Shown piece after piece: positions 1 through 7,629 of a stretch of DNA of 64,000 bases. Positions within the stretch are counted from its first letter, which is position 1. Each line of letters opens with the position of its first letter. Under the pieces are notes generated by a model that searched no databases, was not told the DNA's origin, and saw only the letters and a list, made by a program, of their open reading frames with translations. The translations under genes and the position numbers were made by a program. Source of the stretch: Streptomyces sp. DvalAA-43 (GTDB lineage: Bacteria > Actinomycetota > Actinomycetes > Streptomycetales > Streptomycetaceae); contig NZ_FMBW01000043.1 of the NCBI RefSeq assembly GCF_900091725.1, forward strand, positions 124,001-188,000, in the 5' to 3' direction.

Positions 1-155
1 TCGACGCCCGTGTCTGGGCGATGAAGCAGGAGGAGGCCCACGAGGACACCAGCCGGGTGGACACCGCCCAGCGGGTCTTCCTGAAGAAGGGCAACCTGAA
101 CCTGGACCCGCCGCTCGACTGGAAGGTCTACGGCGACAGCTACCACATCGGCTGA
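1..155 (+). CDS. C-terminal fragment of an unrecognised protein
   Basis: An open frame runs from the window edge to a TGA at 153-155 and gives about 50 residues, ending in a Trp-Lys-Val-Tyr-Gly-Asp-Ser-Tyr-His-Ile-Gly tail. The start lies outside the window. I do not recognise the family from this tail. It converges with the purine operon on the other strand, and a strong hairpin separates the two. Codon third positions are G/C-rich as in a real Streptomyces gene. Confidence 0.6.
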   Translation, partial: DARVWAMKQEEAHEDTSRVDTAQRVFLKKGNLNLDPPLDWKVYGDSYHIG

Positions 156-177
156 CGCACCCGGGCGACATGACCGT

Positions 178-217
178 GGCGCGTACGGCGGCCCTCACGG
201 GTGCCGCCGTACGCGCC
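178..217. terminator. Hairpin terminator between convergent genes
   Basis: A perfect 15-bp inverted repeat (178-192 with 203-217) surrounds a 10-base loop. It sits between the stop at 155 and the leftward permease stop at 258, so it can end transcription from both sides. There is no T-tract, which is usual for Streptomyces. Confidence 0.7.
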
Positions 218-257
218 ACAGTGCTGTACCGGCCCGTATCCGACAGGGCCGGTCGGC

Positions 258-1706
258 TCAGTGCGCGGCCACCGGGTCCGCGGCCGCGGGGCTCTGCTCC
301 CGCTCCGAGGGTTCCGGCTCCGGCTTCCCGCCGAGGTGGTTGAAGGCCAGGTTGAGCACGATCGCCACCACGCAGCCGGTCGAGATCCCGGAGTCCAGGA
401 CGACCAGCAGGTCCTTCGGGAACGAGTGGTAGAACTCCGGCGCGGCGATCGGGATCAGGCCGATGCCCACGGCCGCGGCGACGATCAGCGCGTTCTCGCC
501 CTTCTCCAGCGCGGCGGTGGCCAGGGTCTGGATGCCGCTGGCGGCGACCGAACCGAAGAGCACGATGCCCGCGCCGCCGAGGACCGGCAGCGGGACGAGC
601 GCGATGACGGACGCCGCTACGGGGACCAGTCCGAGCACGATCAGGATGCCGCCGCCGGCGGCCACCACGAAGCGGCTGCGGACCTTCGTCATCGCGACCA
701 GACCGATGTTCTGGGCGAAGGCACTGCACATGAAACCGTTGAAGAGCGGGCTGATGGCGCTGCCCAGGGTGTCGGCGCGCAGACCGCCCTCGATGGTCCG
801 CTCGTCCGCCGGCCGGTCGACGATCCTGCCGAGCGCGAGCATGTCCGCGGTGGACTCGGTCATGCAGACCAGCATCACGATGCTCATCGAGACGATCGCG
901 GCGATCTCGAACTGCGGCGCGCCGAAGTGGAACGGCGTCGGGAAGCCGATCGGGTCGGCGTCCTTGATGGCTCCGAAGTCGGTGATGCCGACCGGGATCG
1001 CGATCAGGGTGCCGACGATCAGCCCGAGCAGGATGGCGATCTGCTGGAGGAATCCGCGCAGCAGTTTGCGCAGTGCGAGGACGATCACCAGGGTCACCGC
1101 GGCCATGGTGATGTTGGTCGTGGAGCCGTAGTCGGCGGCCTTGGCGTTGCCGCCCTGGGACCAGTTGAAGGCGACCGGCAGCAGGGAGACACCGATCAGG
1201 GTGATCACGGTGCCGGTGACCACGGGCGGGAAGAAGCGGACCAGTTTGCAGAAGTACGGGGCCAGCAGGAAGCCGATCAGGCTGGCGACGATGATCGCGC
1301 CGAAGATGACGGCGATGCCGTCGTGCCCGCGGTCCTTGCCGATCGCCACCATCGGGGTGACCCCGGCGAACGAGACCCCGTTGACGAACGGCAGCCGGGC
1401 GCCGATCCGCCAGAAGCCGAGGGTCTGGAGCAGGGTGGCGATGCCCGCGGTGAACAGGCTCGCCCCCATCAGGAAGGCGGTCTCCTTGGGGCTGAGGCCC
1501 ACGGCGGGCCCCACGATCATCGGCGGGGCCACCACGCCCGCGTACATCGCGGCCACGTGCTGGAGGCCACTGGTGAACATCTTCAGCGGGGGAAGTGTTT
1601 CGTCGACCGGATGTTTCCGGTCCGTCGAGGCCGACTCGGGGGCGAGGTGGGGATCGGCATCGGATGCTGCGTCTGCGTCGTTGCGAAACCTGGGCGTAGC
1701 TGCCAC
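258..1706 (-). CDS. NCS2-family purine (xanthine/urate type) permease
   Basis: Integral membrane proton symporter of the nucleobase:cation symporter-2 family, about 482 residues and highly hydrophobic. The family motifs are present: a QH-V-AAMYAGV segment in the first membrane helix region and the QNIG-LVAMTKV signature in the second half. I chose the GTG at 1704-1706 because GGAGG lies 7 bases upstream; an ATG 20 codons earlier has no such site. It is the last gene of the leftward urate operon, downstream of the amidohydrolase, so urate, xanthine or a related oxopurine is the likely substrate. A second NCS2 permease lies at 3391-4788; which of the two carries which purine cannot be read from sequence. 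Confidence 0.88.
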   Translation of the reverse strand: MAATPRFRNDADAASDADPHLAPESASTDRKHPVDETLPPLKMFTSGLQHVAAMYAGVVAPPMIVGPAVGLSPKETAFLMGASLFTAGIATLLQTLGFWRIGARLPFVNGVSFAGVTPMVAIGKDRGHDGIAVIFGAIIVASLIGFLLAPYFCKLVRFFPPVVTGTVITLIGVSLLPVAFNWSQGGNAKAADYGSTTNITMAAVTLVIVLALRKLLRGFLQQIAILLGLIVGTLIAIPVGITDFGAIKDADPIGFPTPFHFGAPQFEIAAIVSMSIVMLVCMTESTADMLALGRIVDRPADERTIEGGLRADTLGSAISPLFNGFMCSAFAQNIGLVAMTKVRSRFVVAAGGGILIVLGLVPVAASVIALVPLPVLGGAGIVLFGSVAASGIQTLATAALEKGENALIVAAAVGIGLIPIAAPEFYHSFPKDLLVVLDSGISTGCVVAIVLNLAFNHLGGKPEPEPSEREQSPAAADPVAAH

Positions 1707-1953
1707 GGCGGTTCCTCCGGTCGGGTGCACGTCTGCGGTGACGTGGGTGTCAGGGAGGTGGTGCATGTGGGGCGTTGAAGCAGGTGGGGCAGGTCGTGCA
1801 GCTGGTGCGGGCAGCTTGGTAGCGCCGACGCGGGGGCGCGTACGGGTGAGTACGCGCCCCCGTGCCGGTTGCCGCGGGCCCCGCTCGGGTCCACGGCGGC
1901 CGGCCGAGGGCCGTCCCCCTCGGCCGGCCGGTCTCGGGGGTGTCGCGGGAGTG

Positions 1954-3345
1954 TCAGGCTCCGGCGGCGATCCGGGCGAGGCGGCGGGCCTCGTCGCGGG
2001 TGGCGCGGGCGATGGCGTCCTCGTCCGCGGTGATCAGGTGGTTGTCCTCGACGACCGGCTTGCCGTCGACCAGCGAGAGAGTGACGGGGGCCGCCGCGCC
2101 GAAGACGAGTGCGGTCACCGGGTCGGCGATGGAGGCGTGGGCGAGGGTGTCGAGCTTCCAGAGCACGAGGTCGGCGAGCTTGCCCGGTTCCAGGGAGCCG
2201 ATCTGGTCGGTGCGGCCGAGCACCCGGGCGCCGCCGTGGGTGCCCAGGCGCAGGGCCTGGCGTGCGTCCAGGGCCTTCTCGCGGTGGGCGCCGAGGCGGT
2301 TGATGAGGAGGGCGTTGCGCAGCTCGGTGTGGAGCTCGCCGGACTCGTTGGAGGCGGTGCCGTCGACGCCGAGGCCGACCGGGACACCGGCGGCGAGCAT
2401 GTCGGGGACCCGGGCGATGCCCGCGGCGAGCCGGGCGTTGGACGAGGGGCAGTGCGCGACGCCGGTTCCGGTACGGGCGAAGGCGGCGATGTCGGAGTCG
2501 TTCATGTGGACGCAGTGCGCCATCCACACGTCGTCGCCGAGCCAGCCGGTGGACTCGAAGTATTCGGTCGGCCCCATCCCGAACAGCTCGTGGCAGAACT
2601 TCTCCTCCTCCACCGTCTCCGAGCCATGGGTGTGCATGCGCACTCCCTTGCGGCGGGCCAACTCTGCGCCCTGGCGCAGCAGTTCGGTGGAGATGGAGAA
2701 CGGGGAGCAGGGTGCGGCGGCGATCTGGGTCATCGAGTCGAACGACGCGTCGTGGTGTGCGTCGATGGTCGCCTCGGTGCCGGCGAGCGCACCGTCGAGG
2801 GTCTCCACCGCGAAGTCCGGCGGCAGTCCGCCGTCCTTGACGCTGCGGTCCATGGACCCGCGGGCGAGGGTGAACCGTACGCCCATGTCGCGGGCGGCCC
2901 CGATGATGGCGCCGGACAGGTCGCCGGATCCGCGCGGGTAGACGTAGTGGTGGTCCATGGCGGTGGTGACACCGCCGCGGGCCATCATGGCGAGCGAGCC
3001 CTGGGCGGCGGCGCGGACCATCGGCTCGTCGATGCGTGCCCAGGTCGGGTAGAGGGCGACCAGCCAGTCGAAGAGGTTGTGGTCGGTGGCCATGCCCCGG
3101 GTGATCCACTGGTAGAAGTGGTGGTGGGTGTTGATCAGGCCGGGGGTCGCCAGGTGTCCGGTGCCGTCGATGCGGCGTACGACGTTCTGGAGGCCCTGGG
3201 GGGCCGGGCCCGCGCCGATGGACTCGATCCTGTTGCCCGCGACGACGAGATGGCCCGAGGCGTACTCGGTGTCGTGGGCGTCGACCGTGGCGATGGCCAC
3301 GTTCTCGATGACGATGCGTGATACGGGGTCTGCCGAGGGTGCCAT
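1954..3345 (-). CDS. 8-oxoguanine deaminase-type amidohydrolase
   Basis: Cytosolic metal-dependent hydrolase, 463 residues, of the ATZ/TRZ-like amidohydrolase superfamily. The metal-binding HxH is at His74-His76 in an NTHHHFYQW segment; later metal-site segments MHTHGSE and AHCVHMND are also present. Family members of this type deaminate 8-oxoguanine to urate (EC 3.5.4.32). That fits the setting, since urate oxidase and two purine permeases are in the same operon, but another aminated purine or pterin is possible. The start is the ATG at 3343-3345 with GGAAGGA just upstream; an in-frame ATG 12 codons earlier lacks a site. Confidence 0.82.
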   Translation of the reverse strand: MAPSADPVSRIVIENVAIATVDAHDTEYASGHLVVAGNRIESIGAGPAPQGLQNVVRRIDGTGHLATPGLINTHHHFYQWITRGMATDHNLFDWLVALYPTWARIDEPMVRAAAQGSLAMMARGGVTTAMDHHYVYPRGSGDLSGAIIGAARDMGVRFTLARGSMDRSVKDGGLPPDFAVETLDGALAGTEATIDAHHDASFDSMTQIAAAPCSPFSISTELLRQGAELARRKGVRMHTHGSETVEEEKFCHELFGMGPTEYFESTGWLGDDVWMAHCVHMNDSDIAAFARTGTGVAHCPSSNARLAAGIARVPDMLAAGVPVGLGVDGTASNESGELHTELRNALLINRLGAHREKALDARQALRLGTHGGARVLGRTDQIGSLEPGKLADLVLWKLDTLAHASIADPVTALVFGAAAPVTLSLVDGKPVVEDNHLITADEDAIARATRDEARRLARIAAGA

Positions 3346-3390
3346 GGTGCTTCCTTCCGGAGGGAGTGGCGGTGCGGGCACGGCAGGACC

Positions 3391-4788
3391 CTAGGAGGAT
3401 TTGAGTGCCGGGGCGGACGCGCCGCCCCGGGTGCCGAGATGGTGGAAGAAGAGGTTCAGCGCCACGGCGACCAGGGCGCCCGCGCTGATGCCGGAGCCGA
3501 GCACGGTCTGTGCCCAAGCCGGGAAGTCGGCGTAGAAGGTGGGCGCGGCGAGCGGGATGATGCCCGCGCCGAGCGAGACGGCCACCAGGATGATGTTGGA
3601 GCTGTCGTCGAGGCCGGCCTCCGAGAGCGTACGGATGCCGCTGACCGCGATGGAGCCGAAGAGGACGATGCCCGCACCGCCGAGGACCGGCATCGGCACC
3701 GTGGAGACCACCGCGCCGAGCACCGGGAAGACGCCGAGGACCAGGAGTGCGCCTCCCGCGGCGGCGACGACGTAGCGGCTGCGGACCTTGGTCAGCGAGA
3801 CGACTCCGACGTTCTGCGCGAAGGCGGAGGTGGGGAAGCCGCCGAAGACCGGGCCGAGGAGGGTGGCGAGGCCGTCGGTGCGCAGGCCCCGGGTGATGGT
3901 CCTGCCGTCGGTCTCGCGCCCGCAGATCTCGCCGATGGCGAGCATTCCGGCGCTGGACTCCGTCATCAGGACGAGGGTCACCAGGCAGAGCGAGATGATC
4001 GCGGCGGGCTGGAACTCGGGCGCGCCGAAGGCGAAGGGGGTCGGCAGCGCGGCGACCGGGGCCGAGCCGAGCGCCCCGAAGTCCGCCATGCCGAACGGGA
4101 TCGCGGCCAGGGTGCCGATCAACAGGCCCAGCAGCAGGGCGACTTGTCTGACGAAGCCGCGGCCGAAGCGCTGGATCAGCAGGATGACGACCAGGGTGAA
4201 GGCGGCGAGTGCCAGGTACTTCATGCTTCCGAAGTCGGCGGCGGTCTTGTCGCCGCCCTGCGCCCAGGCGACGGGTACCGGCATCAGGGTCACTCCGATG
4301 AGGGTGATGACGACGCCGGTGACGAGCGGCGGGAAGAACCGCAGGAGCTTGCCGAAGAACGGCCCGATGGCGAGACAGAAGACGCCCGCGACCATCACCG
4401 CGCCGTAGATGGCGGGGAGTTGATCGCCCGTGGCGTTGGTCTCGGCGATGGCGAGCATCGGCGCGATACCGGCCGAGGAGGCGGCGTTGACGAAGGGCAG
4501 CCGGTTGCCGACGAAGCCCTTGACCCCGAGGGTCTGCAGGAGGGTGGCCACACCGGCGATGAGCAGACTCGCGGCGATGAGCCGGGTCTGGCCCGCGGTG
4601 TCGAGGCGGACGGCCTGGCCGATGATGAGCGGGGGCGTGACCACACCCGCGTACATGGCGGCGATGTGCTGGAGCGCGGCGGGGACGAGCCGCGAGGGGT
4701 GGAGCTTCTGGTCGACCGGGTGGACCTCGGGTCCACCCGGTGCGGTGGAACACGGGCCTTCTGCCGGCCCTTGTGCAGGCGTTGCCAT
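3391..4788 (-). CDS. NCS2-family nucleobase permease (second copy)
   Basis: Membrane proton symporter of 465 residues, clearly paralogous to the permease at 258-1706. It has the same QHIAAMYAGVV and QNVGVVSLTKV motifs and the same glycine-rich GGAGIVLFGS block. The N-terminal 30 residues are hydrophilic and unrelated to the paralogue. The ATG at 4786-4788 has GGAGGG about 11 bases upstream. It lies between urate oxidase and the amidohydrolase gene, 45 bp before the latter, in one leftward operon. Two permeases in one operon suggest different purine substrates. Confidence 0.87.
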   Translation of the reverse strand: MATPAQGPAEGPCSTAPGGPEVHPVDQKLHPSRLVPAALQHIAAMYAGVVTPPLIIGQAVRLDTAGQTRLIAASLLIAGVATLLQTLGVKGFVGNRLPFVNAASSAGIAPMLAIAETNATGDQLPAIYGAVMVAGVFCLAIGPFFGKLLRFFPPLVTGVVITLIGVTLMPVPVAWAQGGDKTAADFGSMKYLALAAFTLVVILLIQRFGRGFVRQVALLLGLLIGTLAAIPFGMADFGALGSAPVAALPTPFAFGAPEFQPAAIISLCLVTLVLMTESSAGMLAIGEICGRETDGRTITRGLRTDGLATLLGPVFGGFPTSAFAQNVGVVSLTKVRSRYVVAAAGGALLVLGVFPVLGAVVSTVPMPVLGGAGIVLFGSIAVSGIRTLSEAGLDDSSNIILVAVSLGAGIIPLAAPTFYADFPAWAQTVLGSGISAGALVAVALNLFFHHLGTRGGASAPALKSS

Positions 4789-4855
4789 GGCTGGTTGTTC
4801 CCTCCGGTGTGGCGCATCCCCGCCGACTGCGGGCGGCGGGGATGCGCGCCCCGCG

Positions 4856-5803
4856 TCAGAGGTTGGTCATGTCGACCGGGATGTGCGGCTCGCAGCCGTC
4901 GCGCAGGATGGTGGCCTCGATCAGGCCGTAGGGGCGGTCGGCGGCGTAGTACACGGCGCCGTCCTTGGCTTCGTTCTCCAGCCCGAAGGCGGAGAGGTCC
5001 TGCCGGAAGTGGTGCTTGTTGGGGGCGGAGAAGCGGATCTCGTCGATCTCGCTGCGGTTGTTGATGACCCGCGAACCCATCTGGTACAGCGTCTGCTGGA
5101 GCGAGAGCGAGTACGTCTCCACGAACGCCTGCAGGATGTGCTTCCTGGACTGCTCGTAGGACTTCTCCCACTGCGGCATGCGCTGGTCGTCACTGGTCCA
5201 GTTGTGCCGCCACCACGTCGACAGGGAGGTGGCGAGGATACGGTCGTAGTCCTCCTGGAGCGTCGTGTACTTGTCCTTGATGTAGCCCCAGAACTCGGAG
5301 TTCGTGGAGTTCATCACGGTCAGGTCCTTGAGCCCGGACAGGACTTCGAACTTCGCACCCCCGTCGCCTCCGGCGGAGTACGTGATCTGGGCGAGGCGGG
5401 TCTCCTGGCCCTTGCGGACGAAGGAGTGCTTGACCTCGTCGGCACCGATGAACCTGGAGTTGCCGTCGGAGCCGGCGATCCGCTCCCAGGCGTACTCCTC
5501 GATGCGGATGCGCGCGCGGTGGATCGAGGGCTGGCTGTCCACGAAGTGCCGGGCGAGGTGGATGCCGTACCGCTCGGCCGACTCGATGCCGTACTCCTTG
5601 GCGAACGCGAAGCAGGTGTTCTTCGTGGTGTCCGTCGGGAGGCAGTGGGCGTTGGAGCCGTTGTAGTGGACGTCGTCCAGGTCGCCGGAGAGGGCGACGG
5701 AGACGTTCAGGTCCTTGATGTGGTGGGTGTCGCCGTCCCTCGTGATCTTGACGACGCGGTTCTCTGCTTTGCCGTACTGGTTCTGGCCGAGAATCGTGGG
5801 CAT
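4856..5803 (-). CDS. pucL: Urate oxidase (factor-independent urate hydroxylase)
   Basis: Oxidises urate to 5-hydroxyisourate with O2 and releases H2O2; cofactor-free enzyme of 315 residues, the usual length. The catalytic Lys is at position 12 (YGKAENRV) and the partner Thr at 57 (LPTDTTKNT), which match the known Lys-Thr dyad. A His in a PNKHHF segment in the C-terminal half completes the triad. The ATG at 5801-5803 follows the uraH stop by five bases, and its ribosome site GAGGGAA lies inside the end of uraH, so translation is probably coupled. The H2O2 it makes is presumably removed by the catalase at 11043-12500. Confidence 0.95.
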   Translation of the reverse strand: MPTILGQNQYGKAENRVVKITRDGDTHHIKDLNVSVALSGDLDDVHYNGSNAHCLPTDTTKNTCFAFAKEYGIESAERYGIHLARHFVDSQPSIHRARIRIEEYAWERIAGSDGNSRFIGADEVKHSFVRKGQETRLAQITYSAGGDGGAKFEVLSGLKDLTVMNSTNSEFWGYIKDKYTTLQEDYDRILATSLSTWWRHNWTSDDQRMPQWEKSYEQSRKHILQAFVETYSLSLQQTLYQMGSRVINNRSEIDEIRFSAPNKHHFRQDLSAFGLENEAKDGAVYYAADRPYGLIEATILRDGCEPHIPVDMTNL

Positions 5804-5808
5804 GTCTG

Positions 5809-6210
5809 CTAGTTCCCTCGGTAAACGGAGTAGCCGAACGGGTTGAGCAGCAGCGGTACGTGGTAGTGCTCGCCCGGTACGACGGCGAAGGTGATCGCCA
5901 CTTCCGGGAAGAACGCACCGCTGTCCCTTACGCGGGGGGCGTCCTGCTGCGCCTCGGCTTGCTTCTTGGCTGCGAAGTACGCCTCGGTCTCGAAGTCGAG
6001 ACGTACATGGGTGGTGCCCTCCGGCAGTGCCGGCAGATCCTTGCATCGCCCGTCCGTGTCGGTCGCCGACCCGCCGAGTGTCACCCAGGGCGCGTCGCCG
6101 CCGCTGCGGGCGGCGAGCGTAATGGCGACGGCCGGCGCGGGGCGGCCGATGCTGGTGTCCAGGATGTGCGTGGACACCGATGCGGTGGTGTCGGTGCTCA
6201 AGACCGTCAC
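5809..6210 (-). CDS. uraH: Hydroxyisourate hydrolase (transthyretin-related)
   Basis: Hydrolyses 5-hydroxyisourate to OHCU, the second step from urate to allantoin. It has 133 residues, slightly longer than the usual 110-120 because of an Ala/Gln-rich insert around residues 80-95. Family residues are visible: His15 (STHILD), Arg55 (DTDGRCKDL), and His115 and His117. The C-terminal signature, normally YRGS, reads YRGN here, so the usual last Ser is Asn. It overlaps the uraD stop by 4 bp (6207-6210), indicating translational coupling. Confidence 0.92.
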   Translation of the reverse strand: MTVLSTDTTASVSTHILDTSIGRPAPAVAITLAARSGGDAPWVTLGGSATDTDGRCKDLPALPEGTTHVRLDFETEAYFAAKKQAEAQQDAPRVRDSGAFFPEVAITFAVVPGEHYHVPLLLNPFGYSVYRGN

Positions 6211-6716
6211 TCTCCTTCGGTTACGAGACGGGTCAGCCGGATACGGTTGATCTTGCCCAGTTCGGTGCGCACGATCTCGCGCTCCTGCTCGGGCGGGTTC
6301 CCGATCCGGGACTTCACCGCGTCGCGCATCTGCTCACCGGTGGCCCCGGTGGCGCAGATCAGGAAGACGTGTCCGAACCGCTCCTGGTAGGCCAGGTTCA
6401 GTTCGAGCATCTCGGCCTTGAGTTCCTCGGTGGCGCCGGCCATCCCCCGCTGTTCGCGGGAGGAGGCCGGGTCTCCGGGCTTCGGGCGGCCGATCGGCGG
6501 GTGACCGGCCATCGCGTCGGCCAGATCCTGTTCGGTCAGTGCGGCCGTGGCGGCGTCACTGGCGCGGAGGAGGGCTTCCGCGGTGGCGTACGGGCGTCGG
6601 GAGAGGATCGCTCTTCCCCATGCCGTACTGGCGCACACCTCGTGCAAGGCGGTGGTGGCCTCGCCGTCCGCCAGGGTGTTGAACCGGGTGAGGCCCGGCG
6701 TGGAGCTCGAAGTCAC
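6207..6716 (-). CDS. uraD: OHCU decarboxylase
   Basis: Decarboxylates 2-oxo-4-hydroxy-4-carboxy-5-ureidoimidazoline to (S)-allantoin. It has 169 residues from the GTG at 6714-6716, which has GGAGG five bases upstream; an ATG 28 codons earlier is in Arg/Lys-rich sequence and lacks a ribosome site. The catalytic His72 lies in the GHPPIGRP block and Glu88 in SREQRGM. It is the first gene of the leftward urate operon (uraD-uraH-pucL-permease-deaminase-permease). The promoter and a palindromic operator lie just upstream at 6777-6816. Confidence 0.92.
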   Translation of the reverse strand: MTSSSTPGLTRFNTLADGEATTALHEVCASTAWGRAILSRRPYATAEALLRASDAATAALTEQDLADAMAGHPPIGRPKPGDPASSREQRGMAGATEELKAEMLELNLAYQERFGHVFLICATGATGEQMRDAVKSRIGNPPEQEREIVRTELGKINRIRLTRLVTEGE

Positions 6717-6776
6717 GGGAGCCTCCGTGGCTGCTTTCGCTGTGCGTTTTCGCTTCGCTTCGGTCGGGCTGCGGAT

Positions 6777-6816
6777 AGCTAACGCCCTCCACAACACCAC
6801 GTCAACACTTTGTTGA
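6777..6816 (-). promoter_or_regulatory. Promoter and palindromic operator of the urate operon
   Basis: On the minus strand a TTGACG -35 box (6800-6805) is followed after 17 bases by TTAGCT (6777-6782). Overlapping the -35 is the palindrome TCAACA-N3-TGTTGA (6802-6816). The same palindrome, in the same place over the -35, occurs in front of the catalase gene at 10935-10949. The position suggests a repressor site; the protein that binds is not known from the sequence. Confidence 0.6.
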
Positions 6817-6830
6817 AATTACGCGAATGT

Positions 6831-6863
6831 AAAAAGCCGTCGCCCGGTACTCCGGACGACAGC
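6831..6863 (-). terminator. Intrinsic terminator after the HTH regulator gene
   Basis: Read on the minus strand, a 12-bp stem (6836-6847 with 6852-6863, two G-U pairs) with an AGTA loop is followed by five T. A true U-tract is uncommon in this genome. It lies just downstream of the leftward gene ending at 6906 and isolates that gene from the urate operon promoter. Confidence 0.75.
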
Positions 6864-6905
6864 CCTCCGCGATCTTCCACGGCGTTCGCTCGACTACGGC
6901 CTCAA

Positions 6906-7283
6906 CTACTCGCCTTTGGCGGCATTTTCCCTGTTCAGGTAGTTGTAGACGGTGAAGCGGCTGACGCCCAGCGCGCCCGCCACCGTCTCCACGCCGTGCC
7001 GCACCGAGAAGGCACCACGTGCCTCCAGGGTCCGCACCACCGACTGCTTGGTCCGGCGGTCGAGCTCGGCCAGCGGCATGCCGTGCCGGCGCTCCATGGC
7101 GGCCAGGATGTGATCCAGCGACTCGGAGAGCTGGGGCAGCCGTACGGCTATGACGTCCTCGCCCTCCCAGGCCAGCACGACGTCGTCGGGCTGGGCCTCG
7201 TCGGGCCCGAGCAGCTCGGCCCCCATGGCGTCGACGAGCGGCTTGACCGCGGCGACGAGCGGGTGGTCCGCCGGTTCGGTCAC
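6906..7283 (-). CDS. Small HTH regulator (YheO/DauR-like C-terminal domain)
   Basis: It has 125 residues. The N-terminal half (about 1-75) is acidic and PAS-like in amount but not recognisable; the C-terminal half (about 78-120) matches the HTH type of the YheO/DauR family, with an LGVSRFTVYNYLNRE recognition segment. It overlaps the next upstream gene by 4 bp (ATGA at 7280-7283), so both are one transcript. Next to the urate operon it is a candidate regulator of purine use, perhaps through the TCAACA-N3-TGTTGA sites; that link is inference only. Confidence 0.75.
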   Translation of the reverse strand: MTEPADHPLVAAVKPLVDAMGAELLGPDEAQPDDVVLAWEGEDVIAVRLPQLSESLDHILAAMERRHGMPLAELDRRTKQSVVRTLEARGAFSVRHGVETVAGALGVSRFTVYNYLNRENAAKGE

Positions 7284-7531
7284 TGGGAGCCCTCCCCGAT
7301 CACATTGACCTGGAGGGACACCCGAGTGGCACCCGATGCCAGGGCCCGGCGCAGCAGGGAGTCCACCGCGGTGAGCACCTCGTCCGCGCCGCCCTCCGCC
7401 GTGTTGCCGAAGGGGCCGACGTCCACGGCGTCCAGGTCGGCCGCCTGGATGACCTCGCGGGCCACGACCGCGTGGGCGGGCGCCTCGTCGAGATCGAAGG
7501 GCTCGGTGGTGAACTCCACTCTCAAGCGCAC
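7280..7531 (-). CDS. Thiamine-binding / MTH1187-like small protein
   Basis: It has 83 residues starting at GTG (7529-7531) with GGGAGG seven bases upstream. It resembles the MTH1187/DUF77 family of ferredoxin-like-fold proteins, some of which bind thiamine: alternating beta strands, an EVLTAVDSLLRRAL helix and a VSLQVNV final strand. It is translationally coupled to the HTH regulator. The carboligase Gcl encoded nearby needs thiamine diphosphate, so a cofactor-related role is conceivable but unproven. Confidence 0.65.
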   Translation of the reverse strand: MRLRVEFTTEPFDLDEAPAHAVVAREVIQAADLDAVDVGPFGNTAEGGADEVLTAVDSLLRRALASGATRVSLQVNVIGEGSQ

Positions 7532-7629
7532 TGTGCCTCCCTCATGCGTTCGCCACGCGGCCTTACGGCCCGCGGCTCGGGCCTGACCCTAACGGACCCG
7601 CGCCGGGGCCGTCGGGCGGCGGATCCGGC

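Noticed and set aside
201..1778. Plus-strand frame opposite the first permease
   Set aside because: Asp/Arg/Gly-rich composition typical of the reverse frame of a membrane protein gene.
1583..4753. Long minus-strand frame of over 1000 codons
   Set aside because: It lies out of frame over the permease and deaminase genes; it is Arg/Pro-rich with no domain, as expected for shadow frames in high-GC DNA.
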